5,421 bases of DNA from Candidatus Collierbacteria bacterium (GCA_023245265.1 JAHFKQ010000048.1:505-5925); one strand, 5' to 3'. Shown: positions 1 through 5,421, counted from the stretch's first letter. A program made the numbers and translations. Notes: a model not told the origin generated them from the letters alone.

Positions 1-81
1 AAAACGAATAAAAAGAGCGGCAACCAGAATGATTACCAGTGGCCAGAACTTAAATATTTTTTTCATCTTAGCGGTGTTCAT
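1..81 (-). CDS. Membrane protein, N-terminal fragment (runs off left edge)
   Basis: Only the first 27 codons are in the window. Reading leftward from the ATG at 81-79 gives a short polar start (MNTAKMKKIFKF) followed by a hydrophobic stretch (WPLVIILVAALFIRF), a first membrane helix or uncleaved signal anchor. The pattern of a lysine-rich start, a helix and then Leu/Ile-Arg-Phe resembles the start of the GT-C glycosyltransferase at the other end of the window, so a second GT39-like membrane glycosyltransferase is a reasonable guess, but nothing diagnostic is visible. A second in-frame ATG at 66-64 is an equally natural protein start (MKKIFKF...). I prefer 81 because a -10-like TATACT on the minus strand (93-88) would place transcription start at about 81, giving a leaderless mRNA. 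Neither ATG has a Shine-Dalgarno sequence. The gene is divergent from the sugar operon. Confidence 0.6.
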   Translation of the reverse strand, partial: MNTAKMKKIFKFWPLVIILVAALFIRF

Positions 82-87
82 TTTTCA

Positions 88-115
88 AGTATAATTCGTG
101 TGTCCATGAAGCCAA
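88..115 (-). promoter_or_regulatory. Putative promoter for the leftward membrane-protein gene
   Basis: On the minus strand a TATACT hexamer (93-88; one mismatch to TATAAT) lies 16 nt from TTGGCT (115-110; four of six matches to TTGACA). The predicted start of transcription, about 7 nt past the -10, falls at about 81, on the A of the ATG. The -10 overlaps the plus-strand -10, and the -35 lies inside the first codons of the divergent glycosyltransferase gene. This is inferred from sequence matches only. Confidence 0.4.
90..95 (+). promoter_or_regulatory. Putative -10 element for the sugar operon
   Basis: A perfect TATAAT lies in the only intergenic gap on the left side. Transcription would start at about 101-103, just before the ATG at 106, so the message would be leaderless or nearly so, in keeping with the missing Shine-Dalgarno sequence. 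The -35 region is poor: the best candidate is TTAGCG at 68-73 with a 16-nt spacer, three of six matches. No extended -10 (TGn) is present. It shares bases 90-93 with the minus-strand -10. Confidence 0.45.
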
Positions 116-837
116 AAGAATTTACCTCAATATCCATTATCATACCAGCTTGGAATGAGTCGAAAACAATTAAAAAAGTAATCAATGAAGCTGAGCGAGT
201 GGCCCAAAGTCTGACAAATAAATTTGAAATCATAGTTCTGGACGACTGTAGCTCGGACAATACTTTGGATATTTTAAGAAAAATTGCGGTCCCGGAACTT
301 AAAGTTTTACGACATAAAAGAAATCAAGGCATAGAGAGAAGTTTGCGAGACCTTTATCGAGCGGCTCAATATGAAGTGATCTTTTTTAATGGTGCGGATG
401 GGGATATCAACATGAGTGTTCTGAAAGATTTTATGAAGTCCATGAAGAAAAACGACGCAGATATCGTGGTGGGCAATAGAGTGTTCAAAAATTACACCGT
501 AAAGAGGCGAGTCGTCTCGACACTTTATAATAGTTTGGTTTGGCTGATGACGGGAGTCAGAGTCTATGATGCCGGCACAGTTAAGCTAGTCAAAGCCGCA
601 CACTATAAAAGTAAGATGACTAAGTCAAAATCGGTTTTTGCGGAGGCCGAAAGACTGGTAAGATCGGTGGTGGCAGGAGCCAAATTGATAAAGGTTGATA
701 TTTATCAAAATCAGAATAAGATAAATGACAAAGTCAGTATTGTTCAACTCTGGGGATGTTTTCTCGATCTAGCAGCCTTAAGTCTTGAACTGAGTTATCG
801 GCGATTACTAGCGGGCGTAAATAAATTTAGTGACTAA
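106..837 (+). CDS. Family 2 glycosyltransferase (dolichyl/polyprenyl-phosphate mannose synthase-like), soluble
   Basis: A GT-A fold family 2 glycosyltransferase that should move a sugar from a nucleotide donor to a lipid carrier or glycan at the inner face of the membrane. Residue numbers count from the GTG at 100 (245 residues). Visible motifs are the N-terminal IIIPAWNES (13-21), the nucleotide-binding VLDDCSSDNT (46-55), NQG (75-77), the metal-site region NGADGD (97-102), and GNR (125-127). The length fits a bare catalytic domain, and no convincing C-terminal membrane helix is present, unlike DPMS forms with anchors. Counting without gaps from NQG, Gly98 takes the place of the first Asp of the usual DxD, while Asp100 is kept. 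I chose ATG 106 because the TATAAT at 90-95 would start transcription at or after GTG 100; 100 remains possible. It leads the operon and overlaps the next gene by 8 nt. Family assignment is firm; donor and acceptor are unknown. Confidence 0.87.
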   Translation: MKPKEFTSISIIIPAWNESKTIKKVINEAERVAQSLTNKFEIIVLDDCSSDNTLDILRKIAVPELKVLRHKRNQGIERSLRDLYRAAQYEVIFFNGADGDINMSVLKDFMKSMKKNDADIVVGNRVFKNYTVKRRVVSTLYNSLVWLMTGVRVYDAGTVKLVKAAHYKSKMTKSKSVFAEAERLVRSVVAGAKLIKVDIYQNQNKINDKVSIVQLWGCFLDLAALSLELSYRRLLAGVNKFSD

Positions 838-1849
838 ATTTAAAGTAGGAATTATCGGCTGCGGAAATATCTTTGCCCGTCATCTGGAGGCAATAAACCT
901 TAACCATGACCGGTTTAGTTTGGTAGCCGTCTGCGACACGGACTCCAAACGCTTAAACATTTGTGCGACTGAAAACAAAGTTCCCGGATTTGTAAATCAT
1001 CGGGAAATGCTGCGCGAAATGGGCAATAAAATCAACTTCATCACCATCGCTACTCCCAATTCATTTCATTTTCCTCAAGCCATCGATTCTCTAAAAGCCG
1101 GTAAGGATATTCTGATTGAAAAGCCAATTGACTTTCGACATGCCCGAGCACTGGAGATAAACAGGATTGCCAAAGAACAAAAAAGACAGGCTTTCTCGGT
1201 GCTGCAAGTGAGATATAACCCGACCTTGAAACTGGTCAGGGAGGCCTTAAAGAAAGATTATTTGGGTAAAATCCGCTCCATAAGCCTGATACAAAGATGG
1301 CAAAGACCGGAACAGTATTTTGATTCTTGGAGATCGGACATTAAGATTGGCGGCCGGACACTTTATGAAGTTGGCATTCACTATTTGGATATTATTCAAT
1401 GGCTTTTCGGCCTGCCGGAAGTCAAAGCGTCCGCTACTTTTAGTAACAAGCACACCAACATTGCTTTTGAAGATACGGTTTTTGCCATTTTAAAATTTCC
1501 CTCCGGAGCTTCGGGTTCGATCGAAGTAACGGTGGCATCTGAACCAACCAATTTGGAGTGCTCTATCTCCATTATCGGATCGGAAGGCCATATCAAAATC
1601 GGAGGTAAAGCGCTGGATAAGATCGAGGCGGCCCTATTTAGTAATGTCATTAGTAGTGAGGGGTGGAATAAACTTGTTAATAAAATTGAAAATTCTTTGA
1701 CGCCAAATTCATATGGGGCTTACTCCGGTTCATGTCCCAATCATCCAACTCTTTATAAAGAAATCGCCTCCGGAAGGGGCATTTCAGTTCTCGAGGCAGT
1801 CAATTCGATAAAATTTATAGAAGCTATTTACAAAAAGGAAATAAAATGA
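830..1849 (+). CDS. wbpB: Gfo/Idh/MocA NAD-dependent UDP-sugar 3-dehydrogenase, WbpB/WlbA-like
   Basis: Probably oxidises C3 of UDP-N-acetylglucosaminuronate (or UDP-GlcNAc) to the 3-keto sugar, using NAD+, in the cytoplasm. The 339-residue protein has an N-terminal Rossmann fold with GIIGCGNI (7-14) and an acidic end to strand 2 (CDTD, 35-38). ATPNSFH (74-80) and EKP (97-99, Lys98 the conserved lysine of the family) follow. The C-terminal domain has the LQVRYNP segment (125-131) and GIHYLD (182-187, His184 the likely catalytic histidine). The LQ-R segment, the SW-R/K-D stretch near 166-170 and the closing YKEIASGRG segment resemble WbpB/WlbA as I remember them more than generic inositol dehydrogenases. 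The start is a GTG overlapping the previous gene by 8 nt without a Shine-Dalgarno sequence; the next in-frame ATG would remove the Rossmann glycine motif. The next gene starts within its stop (ATGA). The alternative is a GnnA-type UDP-GlcNAc 3-dehydrogenase. Confidence 0.82.
   Translation: MTKFKVGIIGCGNIFARHLEAINLNHDRFSLVAVCDTDSKRLNICATENKVPGFVNHREMLREMGNKINFITIATPNSFHFPQAIDSLKAGKDILIEKPIDFRHARALEINRIAKEQKRQAFSVLQVRYNPTLKLVREALKKDYLGKIRSISLIQRWQRPEQYFDSWRSDIKIGGRTLYEVGIHYLDIIQWLFGLPEVKASATFSNKHTNIAFEDTVFAILKFPSGASGSIEVTVASEPTNLECSISIIGSEGHIKIGGKALDKIEAALFSNVISSEGWNKLVNKIENSLTPNSYGAYSGSCPNHPTLYKEIASGRGISVLEAVNSIKFIEAIYKKEIK
1835..1840 (+). promoter_or_regulatory. Shine-Dalgarno sequence for the aminotransferase
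   Basis: AAGGAA lies 5 nt before the ATG at 1846, inside the last codons of the dehydrogenase gene. It is the only recognisable ribosome-binding site in front of a start in this window, and it supports both the choice of start and ATGA-type coupling with the preceding gene. Confidence 0.55.
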
Positions 1850-2952
1850 AAAAAATTTGTGTCAGCCAACCGGCCACAACCAGAAAACAAATTGAGGCGG
1901 TAGTGGCGGTTTTGGAATCAGGGCAGCTCGTGGAGGGTCCAGTAGTCTCTCGATTGGAACAGAGCCTGGCTGATTACTGCGAAGCCAAAGGAGTCGTAGC
2001 TATGAACTCAGGGACCGCGGCATTACATGGTGCCCTTTATGCGGCGGGCATCAAACCGGGTGACGAAGTGATTACTACCCCCTTTTCATTTGTAGCCACT
2101 GCTAACCCAATTCTTTTTATGGGAGCCAAAGTAGTTTTTGCGGACATCAATCCCCTAGATTACAATCTGGACCCAAAGGCGGTCGAAAAAAAAATTACGA
2201 AGAAAACAAAGGCAATCATCGGAGTCGATCTTTATGGTCAACCAATTAATTATAAAAACCTAAGATTTGACCGATCAATTACCCTCATAGAAGATGCTTG
2301 TCAAGCAATTGGCAGTTCACTAAAAGGAAAGAAAGCTGGGACTCTGGCAGACATTGGGGCCTTTTCATTTTATGCCACCAAAAATATTATGTGTGGTGAA
2401 GGTGGGGCCATGGTAACCAACAACCCTGAGTTTGACCTTAGAGCCAGACGCTTTCGGAATCATGGTCAAGATGTATCAAAACGCTATCAATATGTCGATG
2501 TAGGGTACAACTACAGACTGACGGATATCTTGGCTGCTATCTTACTACCCCAAATAAAAGAAATAGATAAGATAACTCAAGCCAGACAAGTTCGAGCCCA
2601 ACGATATCAGAAAAATCTTGGTCAATTGACATCCATCGGTTTACCGATGTTAAATCGAGATACGATCCATTCTTTTCATCAATTTACGATTACCTTGCAG
2701 GACTCCTTCCCCGTAAGCAGAGAAAAATTGATTAGCATCTTAAACGAACGAAATATTTTCCCCGGTACTTACTATCCAACCCCCCTCCACCTCCAACCTC
2801 AATTTAAAAAATTTGGTTATCGATTAGGGGATTTTCCAGTAACGGAAAGACTGTCCCAAAAAGTGCTTTCACTGCCAGTTCATCCAAAAATTACACTGGC
2901 TGAAATTGATTATGTGTCGGAAGTCTTATTGGAAGTATCTAAAATAAAATGA
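1846..2952 (+). CDS. wbpE: DegT/DnrJ/EryC1/StrS PLP-dependent sugar aminotransferase, WbpE/WlbC-like
   Basis: Transfers an amino group, most likely from L-glutamate, to the 3-keto sugar nucleotide made by the preceding dehydrogenase. The 368-residue length is typical of the family. Visible family signatures are EGP (30-32), NSGTAAL (54-60, phosphate of PLP), TTPFSFVAT (77-85), and EDACQAIG (149-156, with Asp150 for the PLP ring nitrogen). FSFYATKN (173-180) holds Lys179, the Schiff-base lysine; family members often have Pro where Ala177 stands. Further conserved pieces are EGGAM (185-189), RNHG (204-207), the YNYRLTD substrate loop (221-227) and YYPTPLH (309-315). It overlaps the dehydrogenase by 4 nt and the acetyltransferase by 4 nt. 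A run of nine A at 2187-2195 is in frame and does not break the gene. The family does not by itself fix C3 versus C4 amination; the neighbours argue for C3. Confidence 0.9.
   Translation: MKKICVSQPATTRKQIEAVVAVLESGQLVEGPVVSRLEQSLADYCEAKGVVAMNSGTAALHGALYAAGIKPGDEVITTPFSFVATANPILFMGAKVVFADINPLDYNLDPKAVEKKITKKTKAIIGVDLYGQPINYKNLRFDRSITLIEDACQAIGSSLKGKKAGTLADIGAFSFYATKNIMCGEGGAMVTNNPEFDLRARRFRNHGQDVSKRYQYVDVGYNYRLTDILAAILLPQIKEIDKITQARQVRAQRYQKNLGQLTSIGLPMLNRDTIHSFHQFTITLQDSFPVSREKLISILNERNIFPGTYYPTPLHLQPQFKKFGYRLGDFPVTERLSQKVLSLPVHPKITLAEIDYVSEVLLEVSKIK
2634..2649 (+). repeat. Short perfect inverted repeat inside the aminotransferase gene
   Basis: CATCGGT (2634-2640) and ACCGATG (2643-2649) are reverse complements separated by TT. 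It could fold as a 6-bp stem with a TTTA tetraloop. No U-tract follows, so it does not look like a terminator, and it may be chance within coding sequence. Confidence 0.3.
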
Positions 2953-3509
2953 TGAAGAAAAAAAATTTAATTCACCCCACAGCAGAAGTATCACCACAGG
3001 CAAAAGTGGGGAAAGGAACACAAATTTGGCACCAGACCCAAATCAGAGAAGGAGTAGAGATTGGTGAGGATTGTATTATTGGGAAAAATGTTTATCTCGA
3101 TCTGAATACAAGAATTGGCAACCGGGTCAAAATCCAGAATAATGTCTCACTTTATAATCACACCATTATTGAAGATGGGGTTTTTATTGGTCCTCATTGC
3201 GTTTTCACTAACGACAAAAATCCTCGGGCAATTAACTCAGACGGCACCATCAAGAATGGTGCCGATTGGGATCACGGCACCACCTTGGTAAAGTATGGTG
3301 CCTCAATCGGAGCTCAGAGTGTTATCTTGCCGGATATTACCATCGGGAAGTTTGCTTTGATTGGGGCCGGGTCGGTGGTAACCAAGAATGTGGAGGCTTA
3401 CTCCCTGGTGTACGGAAACCCGGCGATCAAAAAAGGCACCGTGTGTAAATGTGGTCTCATAGAAAGAACCGGCAAAAGATGTCCGGATTGTGGCAAAACT
3501 GGAAAATAG
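2949..3509 (+). CDS. wbpD: Left-handed beta-helix N-acetyltransferase, WbpD/WlbB-like, with Cys4 tail
   Basis: Probably acetylates the C3 amino group of the UDP-sugar with acetyl-CoA, completing a 2,3-diacetamido sugar nucleotide. Of its 186 residues, about 8-160 are hexapeptide repeats of the [LIV]-G-x4 kind ([55 protein letters not shown]), the left-handed parallel beta-helix that forms trimers. FTND-NPRA (86-94) is the conserved active-site loop region of WbpD/WlbB proteins, and GNPA (156-159) closes the helix. The tail has C166-x-C168 and C178-x2-C181, a small zinc-ribbon-like knuckle that I recall in many WbpD homologues. Two starts are adjacent (ATG 2949 and 2952); 2949 overlaps the previous stop, and no Shine-Dalgarno sequence separates them. 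It is the last gene of the operon; the next gene converges 10 bp away. Confidence 0.88.
   Translation: MMKKKNLIHPTAEVSPQAKVGKGTQIWHQTQIREGVEIGEDCIIGKNVYLDLNTRIGNRVKIQNNVSLYNHTIIEDGVFIGPHCVFTNDKNPRAINSDGTIKNGADWDHGTTLVKYGASIGAQSVILPDITIGKFALIGAGSVVTKNVEAYSLVYGNPAIKKGTVCKCGLIERTGKRCPDCGKTGK
3242..3302 (+). repeat. Two consecutive inverted repeats sharing the same stem, inside the acetyltransferase gene
   Basis: CGGCACCAT (3242-3250) pairs perfectly with ATGGTGCCG (3256-3264) around a 5-nt loop. A second GGCACCA (3276-3282) pairs with TGGTGCC (3296-3302) around a 13-nt loop. The two left arms are 33 bp apart, or eleven codons, and encode Gly-Thr; the right arms encode Gly-Ala. The repetition may follow from the repeated protein pattern. 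No U-tract follows either hairpin. Confidence 0.45.
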
Positions 3510-3519
3510 ACCCTGAGAA

Positions 3520-5175
3520 CTAAAGCTTAAATATCTTGAGAGCCGGAGTTTGGTCTGGGTATTTGATGACTGCAGATGGACTGGAATAAATCTTGTCCAA
3601 CTCTGGAGGGTAATTGACGAAGTATCGGTCCGGTAGAACGATGAACGATGGATGATTGGTTTTGACAAATTCTTGTAGATCTTTCACGGACTGGGGTTTG
3701 ACGAAATACAGATTGGTGAAGGTCTGGTAGAAATGCGACTCCCCTATCACAACTTCCTTTAATTTAAATGCTTTAAATTGATCGTATGGGGTATTCTGCC
3801 AAAAGCGAAAATCATTATTGTGGTAATACCCGTCCCAAATGACAAGGAGAGGAGCGTTTGCCTGAGCTACTTGATAGTCGGAAAGCTCCTTGAAGCCGTA
3901 CTCAAAACTACGAGCCGAAAGTGAAGGATAGACATGAAAATAGCCAAAAAAGAAATAGTAGGCTGAATAAAGTCCGATAAATGAAAGAGCCGCGCCGTAA
4001 GGAATTTGCCAATTTTTTCGAATCAAATTAAATGATTCGACAATGCCTAGGGCACAGAAATAAGTCAAGAATGGGAGTAAGGTCGCTACCCGGAGTAGGT
4101 AGCCAAAACCGTCTTTGGTTAGAGCCGCAGGCAGAGGTGAAGTAATTAGCCAAATAAGAAAAATATTTCGGACTTTGGCGTCGGCGGTTCGAAAAAAAAT
4201 ATAAATGCCGATGAGCATAAATGGAATTAAAAAAGGATAAAAGGTACCTACTTGACCGGTGGAATGTCGGAGAATGGGATCTCCTCTCAGGAAAAGCCAG
4301 TCGGAAGAGAAGAAAGATAAATAGTTTCGTAAGAATGTTTGGATGTTGGCCATGACTCGGTTATAGACCAATTTGTTGGCGAGAGTCTCCGGAGCTAATC
4401 CAAAGGAAAAAAGAGAAGGTGAGGAGTTCCACGAAAGAGATCGATATTTATCAATTTCCCAAGGAGTGTTGATATCCCGCCAAATGGCCAAGTCTAGAGC
4501 CCTGCCGGAGGGACTGAAGATTTTTGATCTTATGGAAACGAAAGTTCCAAAAGCGATAAAGATGATAAGTAGCAGCCCTAAAAAGGGCAAGTGATATTTT
4601 TTCTTTAATATGCCCAAAATATCACGGATAACCAAAAATAAAATAAACGGTAAAGCCACTAAGACCGTTGGGTAATAAATAGTGGCAATAATAAGAGGAA
4701 GTAAACAAACCAAGTAATCGATAATTCTTCTCGAGCGGAGGTAGAGGTAATGATGTAATGAAGTAAACAAGATAATTACCCCAATATGAGTCAATCCAAG
4801 GCGACTTAATATAATCCCCCAGGGGAGAACTGCGGCCAAAAGTGAATAAGTAAGGCCAACGGATTGCCGGCCTTTCGAGATTGCTAGACCAAGAAAATAG
4901 AATAGTATCACCGACAAGGAACCATAAACCGCGGAACCGAAACGAACCCCGAGCGGGGTCAGGCCAAATAACCAAGTAAAAGAAAACGAGATGTTTATGA
5001 GAAACTCAATCGGATTAGTATGATGATGAAGTATGTTTTGTAAAACCACATATTGCCCGGTCTCGTCGGCATAAAGAGGTGGAGAATTCAAATTTAAGCG
5101 ATAAAGTCTAAGCCCTAGACCTAAGGCGAAGAGCAAAACCAAAATAATGAGGGGTATATGATTTTTTTTCTTCAC
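3520..5175 (-). CDS. GT-C membrane glycosyltransferase, GT39/PMT/ArnT-like
   Basis: A 551-residue polytopic membrane protein expected to transfer a sugar from a polyprenyl-phosphate donor to an acceptor on the outer face of the membrane. A lysine-rich start leads into helix 1 (about 7-24), then LRLYRLNLN and YADE, where Asp37-Glu38 match the acidic pair in the first outside loop that GT-C enzymes use for catalysis. About ten further helices lie near 80-215 and 311-412. A large loop at 216-310 carries GDP..RHS (298-305), and TKDGFGYLLR (353-362) is another segment I recall from related bacterial proteins. Residues 413-551 form a soluble, aromatic-rich outside domain. The start is GTG 5175, overlapping the upstream stop as GTGA, with no Shine-Dalgarno sequence; no other methionine occurs before residue 274. 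Donor and acceptor cannot be told from sequence. Confidence 0.82.
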   Translation of the reverse strand: MKKKNHIPLIILVLLFALGLGLRLYRLNLNSPPLYADETGQYVVLQNILHHHTNPIEFLINISFSFTWLFGLTPLGVRFGSAVYGSLSVILFYFLGLAISKGRQSVGLTYSLLAAVLPWGIILSRLGLTHIGVIILFTSLHHYLYLRSRRIIDYLVCLLPLIIATIYYPTVLVALPFILFLVIRDILGILKKKYHLPFLGLLLIIFIAFGTFVSIRSKIFSPSGRALDLAIWRDINTPWEIDKYRSLSWNSSPSLFSFGLAPETLANKLVYNRVMANIQTFLRNYLSFFSSDWLFLRGDPILRHSTGQVGTFYPFLIPFMLIGIYIFFRTADAKVRNIFLIWLITSPLPAALTKDGFGYLLRVATLLPFLTYFCALGIVESFNLIRKNWQIPYGAALSFIGLYSAYYFFFGYFHVYPSLSARSFEYGFKELSDYQVAQANAPLLVIWDGYYHNNDFRFWQNTPYDQFKAFKLKEVVIGESHFYQTFTNLYFVKPQSVKDLQEFVKTNHPSFIVLPDRYFVNYPPELDKIYSSPSAVIKYPDQTPALKIFKL

Positions 5176-5421
5176 GGAGCAATAAATTGTCTGGTACTAA
5201 AATTGACTGGCGATTGGCCGGTCGGAGTGGCTTCGGGGATGTCTTCATAGTATACCTTCAGATCGGATAGATGGTAGAAAACTCTAAAAAAATCAGATCC
5301 AGAAAGGGCTTGAGAGATTTGTTTGGACTGACCCCAAGCCAAACCAAAATCCTGAGAATCATTAACAAAATTGTAGTATTTTCCGATGGGGTAAACCGGG
5401 TAGGACTCGGAAAAGTAATAA
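5172..5421 (-). CDS. Unrecognised protein, C-terminal 82 residues (runs off right edge)
   Basis: The reading frame is open from the right edge (first full codon ends at 5420) to TGA at 5174-5172, and that TGA overlaps the GTG start of the membrane glycosyltransferase by 4 nt, so the two are very likely one leftward operon. The visible part is polar and rich in aromatic residues, starting YYFSESYPVYPIGKYY, then DFGLAWGQSKQIS, and ending FSTRQFIAP. It has no membrane helix. The start loosely recalls YYFFFGYFHVYP at residues 406-417 of the neighbouring enzyme, where its last helix passes into the outside domain, so this may be the tail of a second GT39-like protein, though a much shorter tail. 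That resemblance is weak, and I would not assign a function. The other two minus-strand frames are closed; one stops at about 5362. Confidence 0.6.
   Translation of the reverse strand, partial: YYFSESYPVYPIGKYYNFVNDSQDFGLAWGQSKQISQALSGSDFFRVFYHLSDLKVYYEDIPEATPTGQSPVNFSTRQFIAP

Noticed and set aside
78..260. Minus-strand 60-codon open frame antisense to the start of the glycosyltransferase gene
   Set aside because: It overlaps both the GT2 N-terminal motif and the divergent gene's start in a different frame, and resembles no known protein.
1247..1650. Two minus-strand open frames antisense to the dehydrogenase gene
   Set aside because: They are shadows of a well-supported coding frame, with no start signal or domain of their own.
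2187..2195. Run of nine A in the aminotransferase gene as a frameshift or slippage site
   Set aside because: The frame is intact on both sides and encodes an ordinary Glu-Lys-Lys-Ile segment in a variable region. Similar A runs at other genes' starts suggest simple lysine codon use.
3242..3302. Intrinsic terminator inside the acetyltransferase gene
   Set aside because: The stems are strong, but no U-tract follows on either strand and the reading frame continues through them.
3303..3668. Minus-strand 121-codon open frame across the convergent gene ends
   Set aside because: It overlaps the acetyltransferase in antisense and the glycosyltransferase gene in another frame, both of which have clear family motifs. 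Its translation is Ser/Thr/Arg-rich with no recognisable domain.
4622..4975. Minus-strand 117-codon open frame within the GT-C gene
   Set aside because: It is a shifted frame of the membrane protein gene; the frame in use has the GT39-like motifs and continuous helices.
1..5421. Reassigned UGA codon (as in Gracilibacteria/SR1)
   Set aside because: TGA ends the dehydrogenase, the aminotransferase and the right-edge gene, each exactly where the next gene begins. No conserved glycine position needs TGA.
1..5421. CRISPR arrays, transposon ends, tRNA or rRNA genes, attachment sites
   Set aside because: No regularly spaced direct repeats, terminal inverted repeats, transposase motifs or structured RNA signatures were seen by eye; the window is almost wholly protein-coding.

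Overview
The window is a fully coding, roughly 40-45% G+C stretch from what looks like a bacterium with a small, tightly packed genome. Genes overlap by 4 to 8 bases, only one start has a clear Shine-Dalgarno sequence, and TGA works as a stop codon (it ends three genes), so the standard bacterial code applies. The membrane glycosyltransferase, with its conserved GDP..RHS and TKDG segments, resembles proteins I associate with Candidate Phyla Radiation bacteria such as Microgenomates. That placement is an inference; no rRNA or marker gene is present to test it.

Layout. At the left edge, positions 1-81 hold the N-terminus of a minus-strand membrane protein. A gap of about 24 bp (82-105) carries two overlapping, divergent -10 elements. 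Four plus-strand genes follow as one overlapping operon: a soluble family 2 glycosyltransferase (106-837), a Gfo/Idh/MocA NAD-dependent sugar dehydrogenase of WbpB/WlbA type (830-1849), a PLP-dependent DegT/DnrJ/EryC1/StrS aminotransferase of WbpE/WlbC type (1846-2952), and a left-handed beta-helix N-acetyltransferase of WbpD/WlbB type (2949-3509). Ten bases later the operon meets a convergent minus-strand pair: a 551-residue GT-C (GT39/PMT-like) membrane glycosyltransferase (5175-3520) and, upstream of it, the C-terminal 82 residues of a gene that runs off the right edge.

How the genes fit together. The dehydrogenase, aminotransferase and acetyltransferase are the three consecutive steps that oxidise C3 of a UDP-GlcNAc(A)-type sugar, aminate it and acetylate it, giving a 2,3-diacetamido-2,3-dideoxy sugar nucleotide (UDP-GlcNAc3NAcA if the substrate is the uronate). 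The 6-dehydrogenase (WbpA) that would supply the uronate and the 2-epimerase (WbpI) that would give the manno form are not in the window. The GT2 enzyme could put this or another sugar on a lipid carrier or growing glycan on the cytoplasmic side. The flanking GT-C protein would transfer a polyprenyl-phosphate sugar outside the membrane. The region is best read as part of a cell-surface glycan or glycoprotein locus. I found no CRISPR array, mobile element, RNA gene or clearly new system. No stretch over 300 bases lacks a gene.
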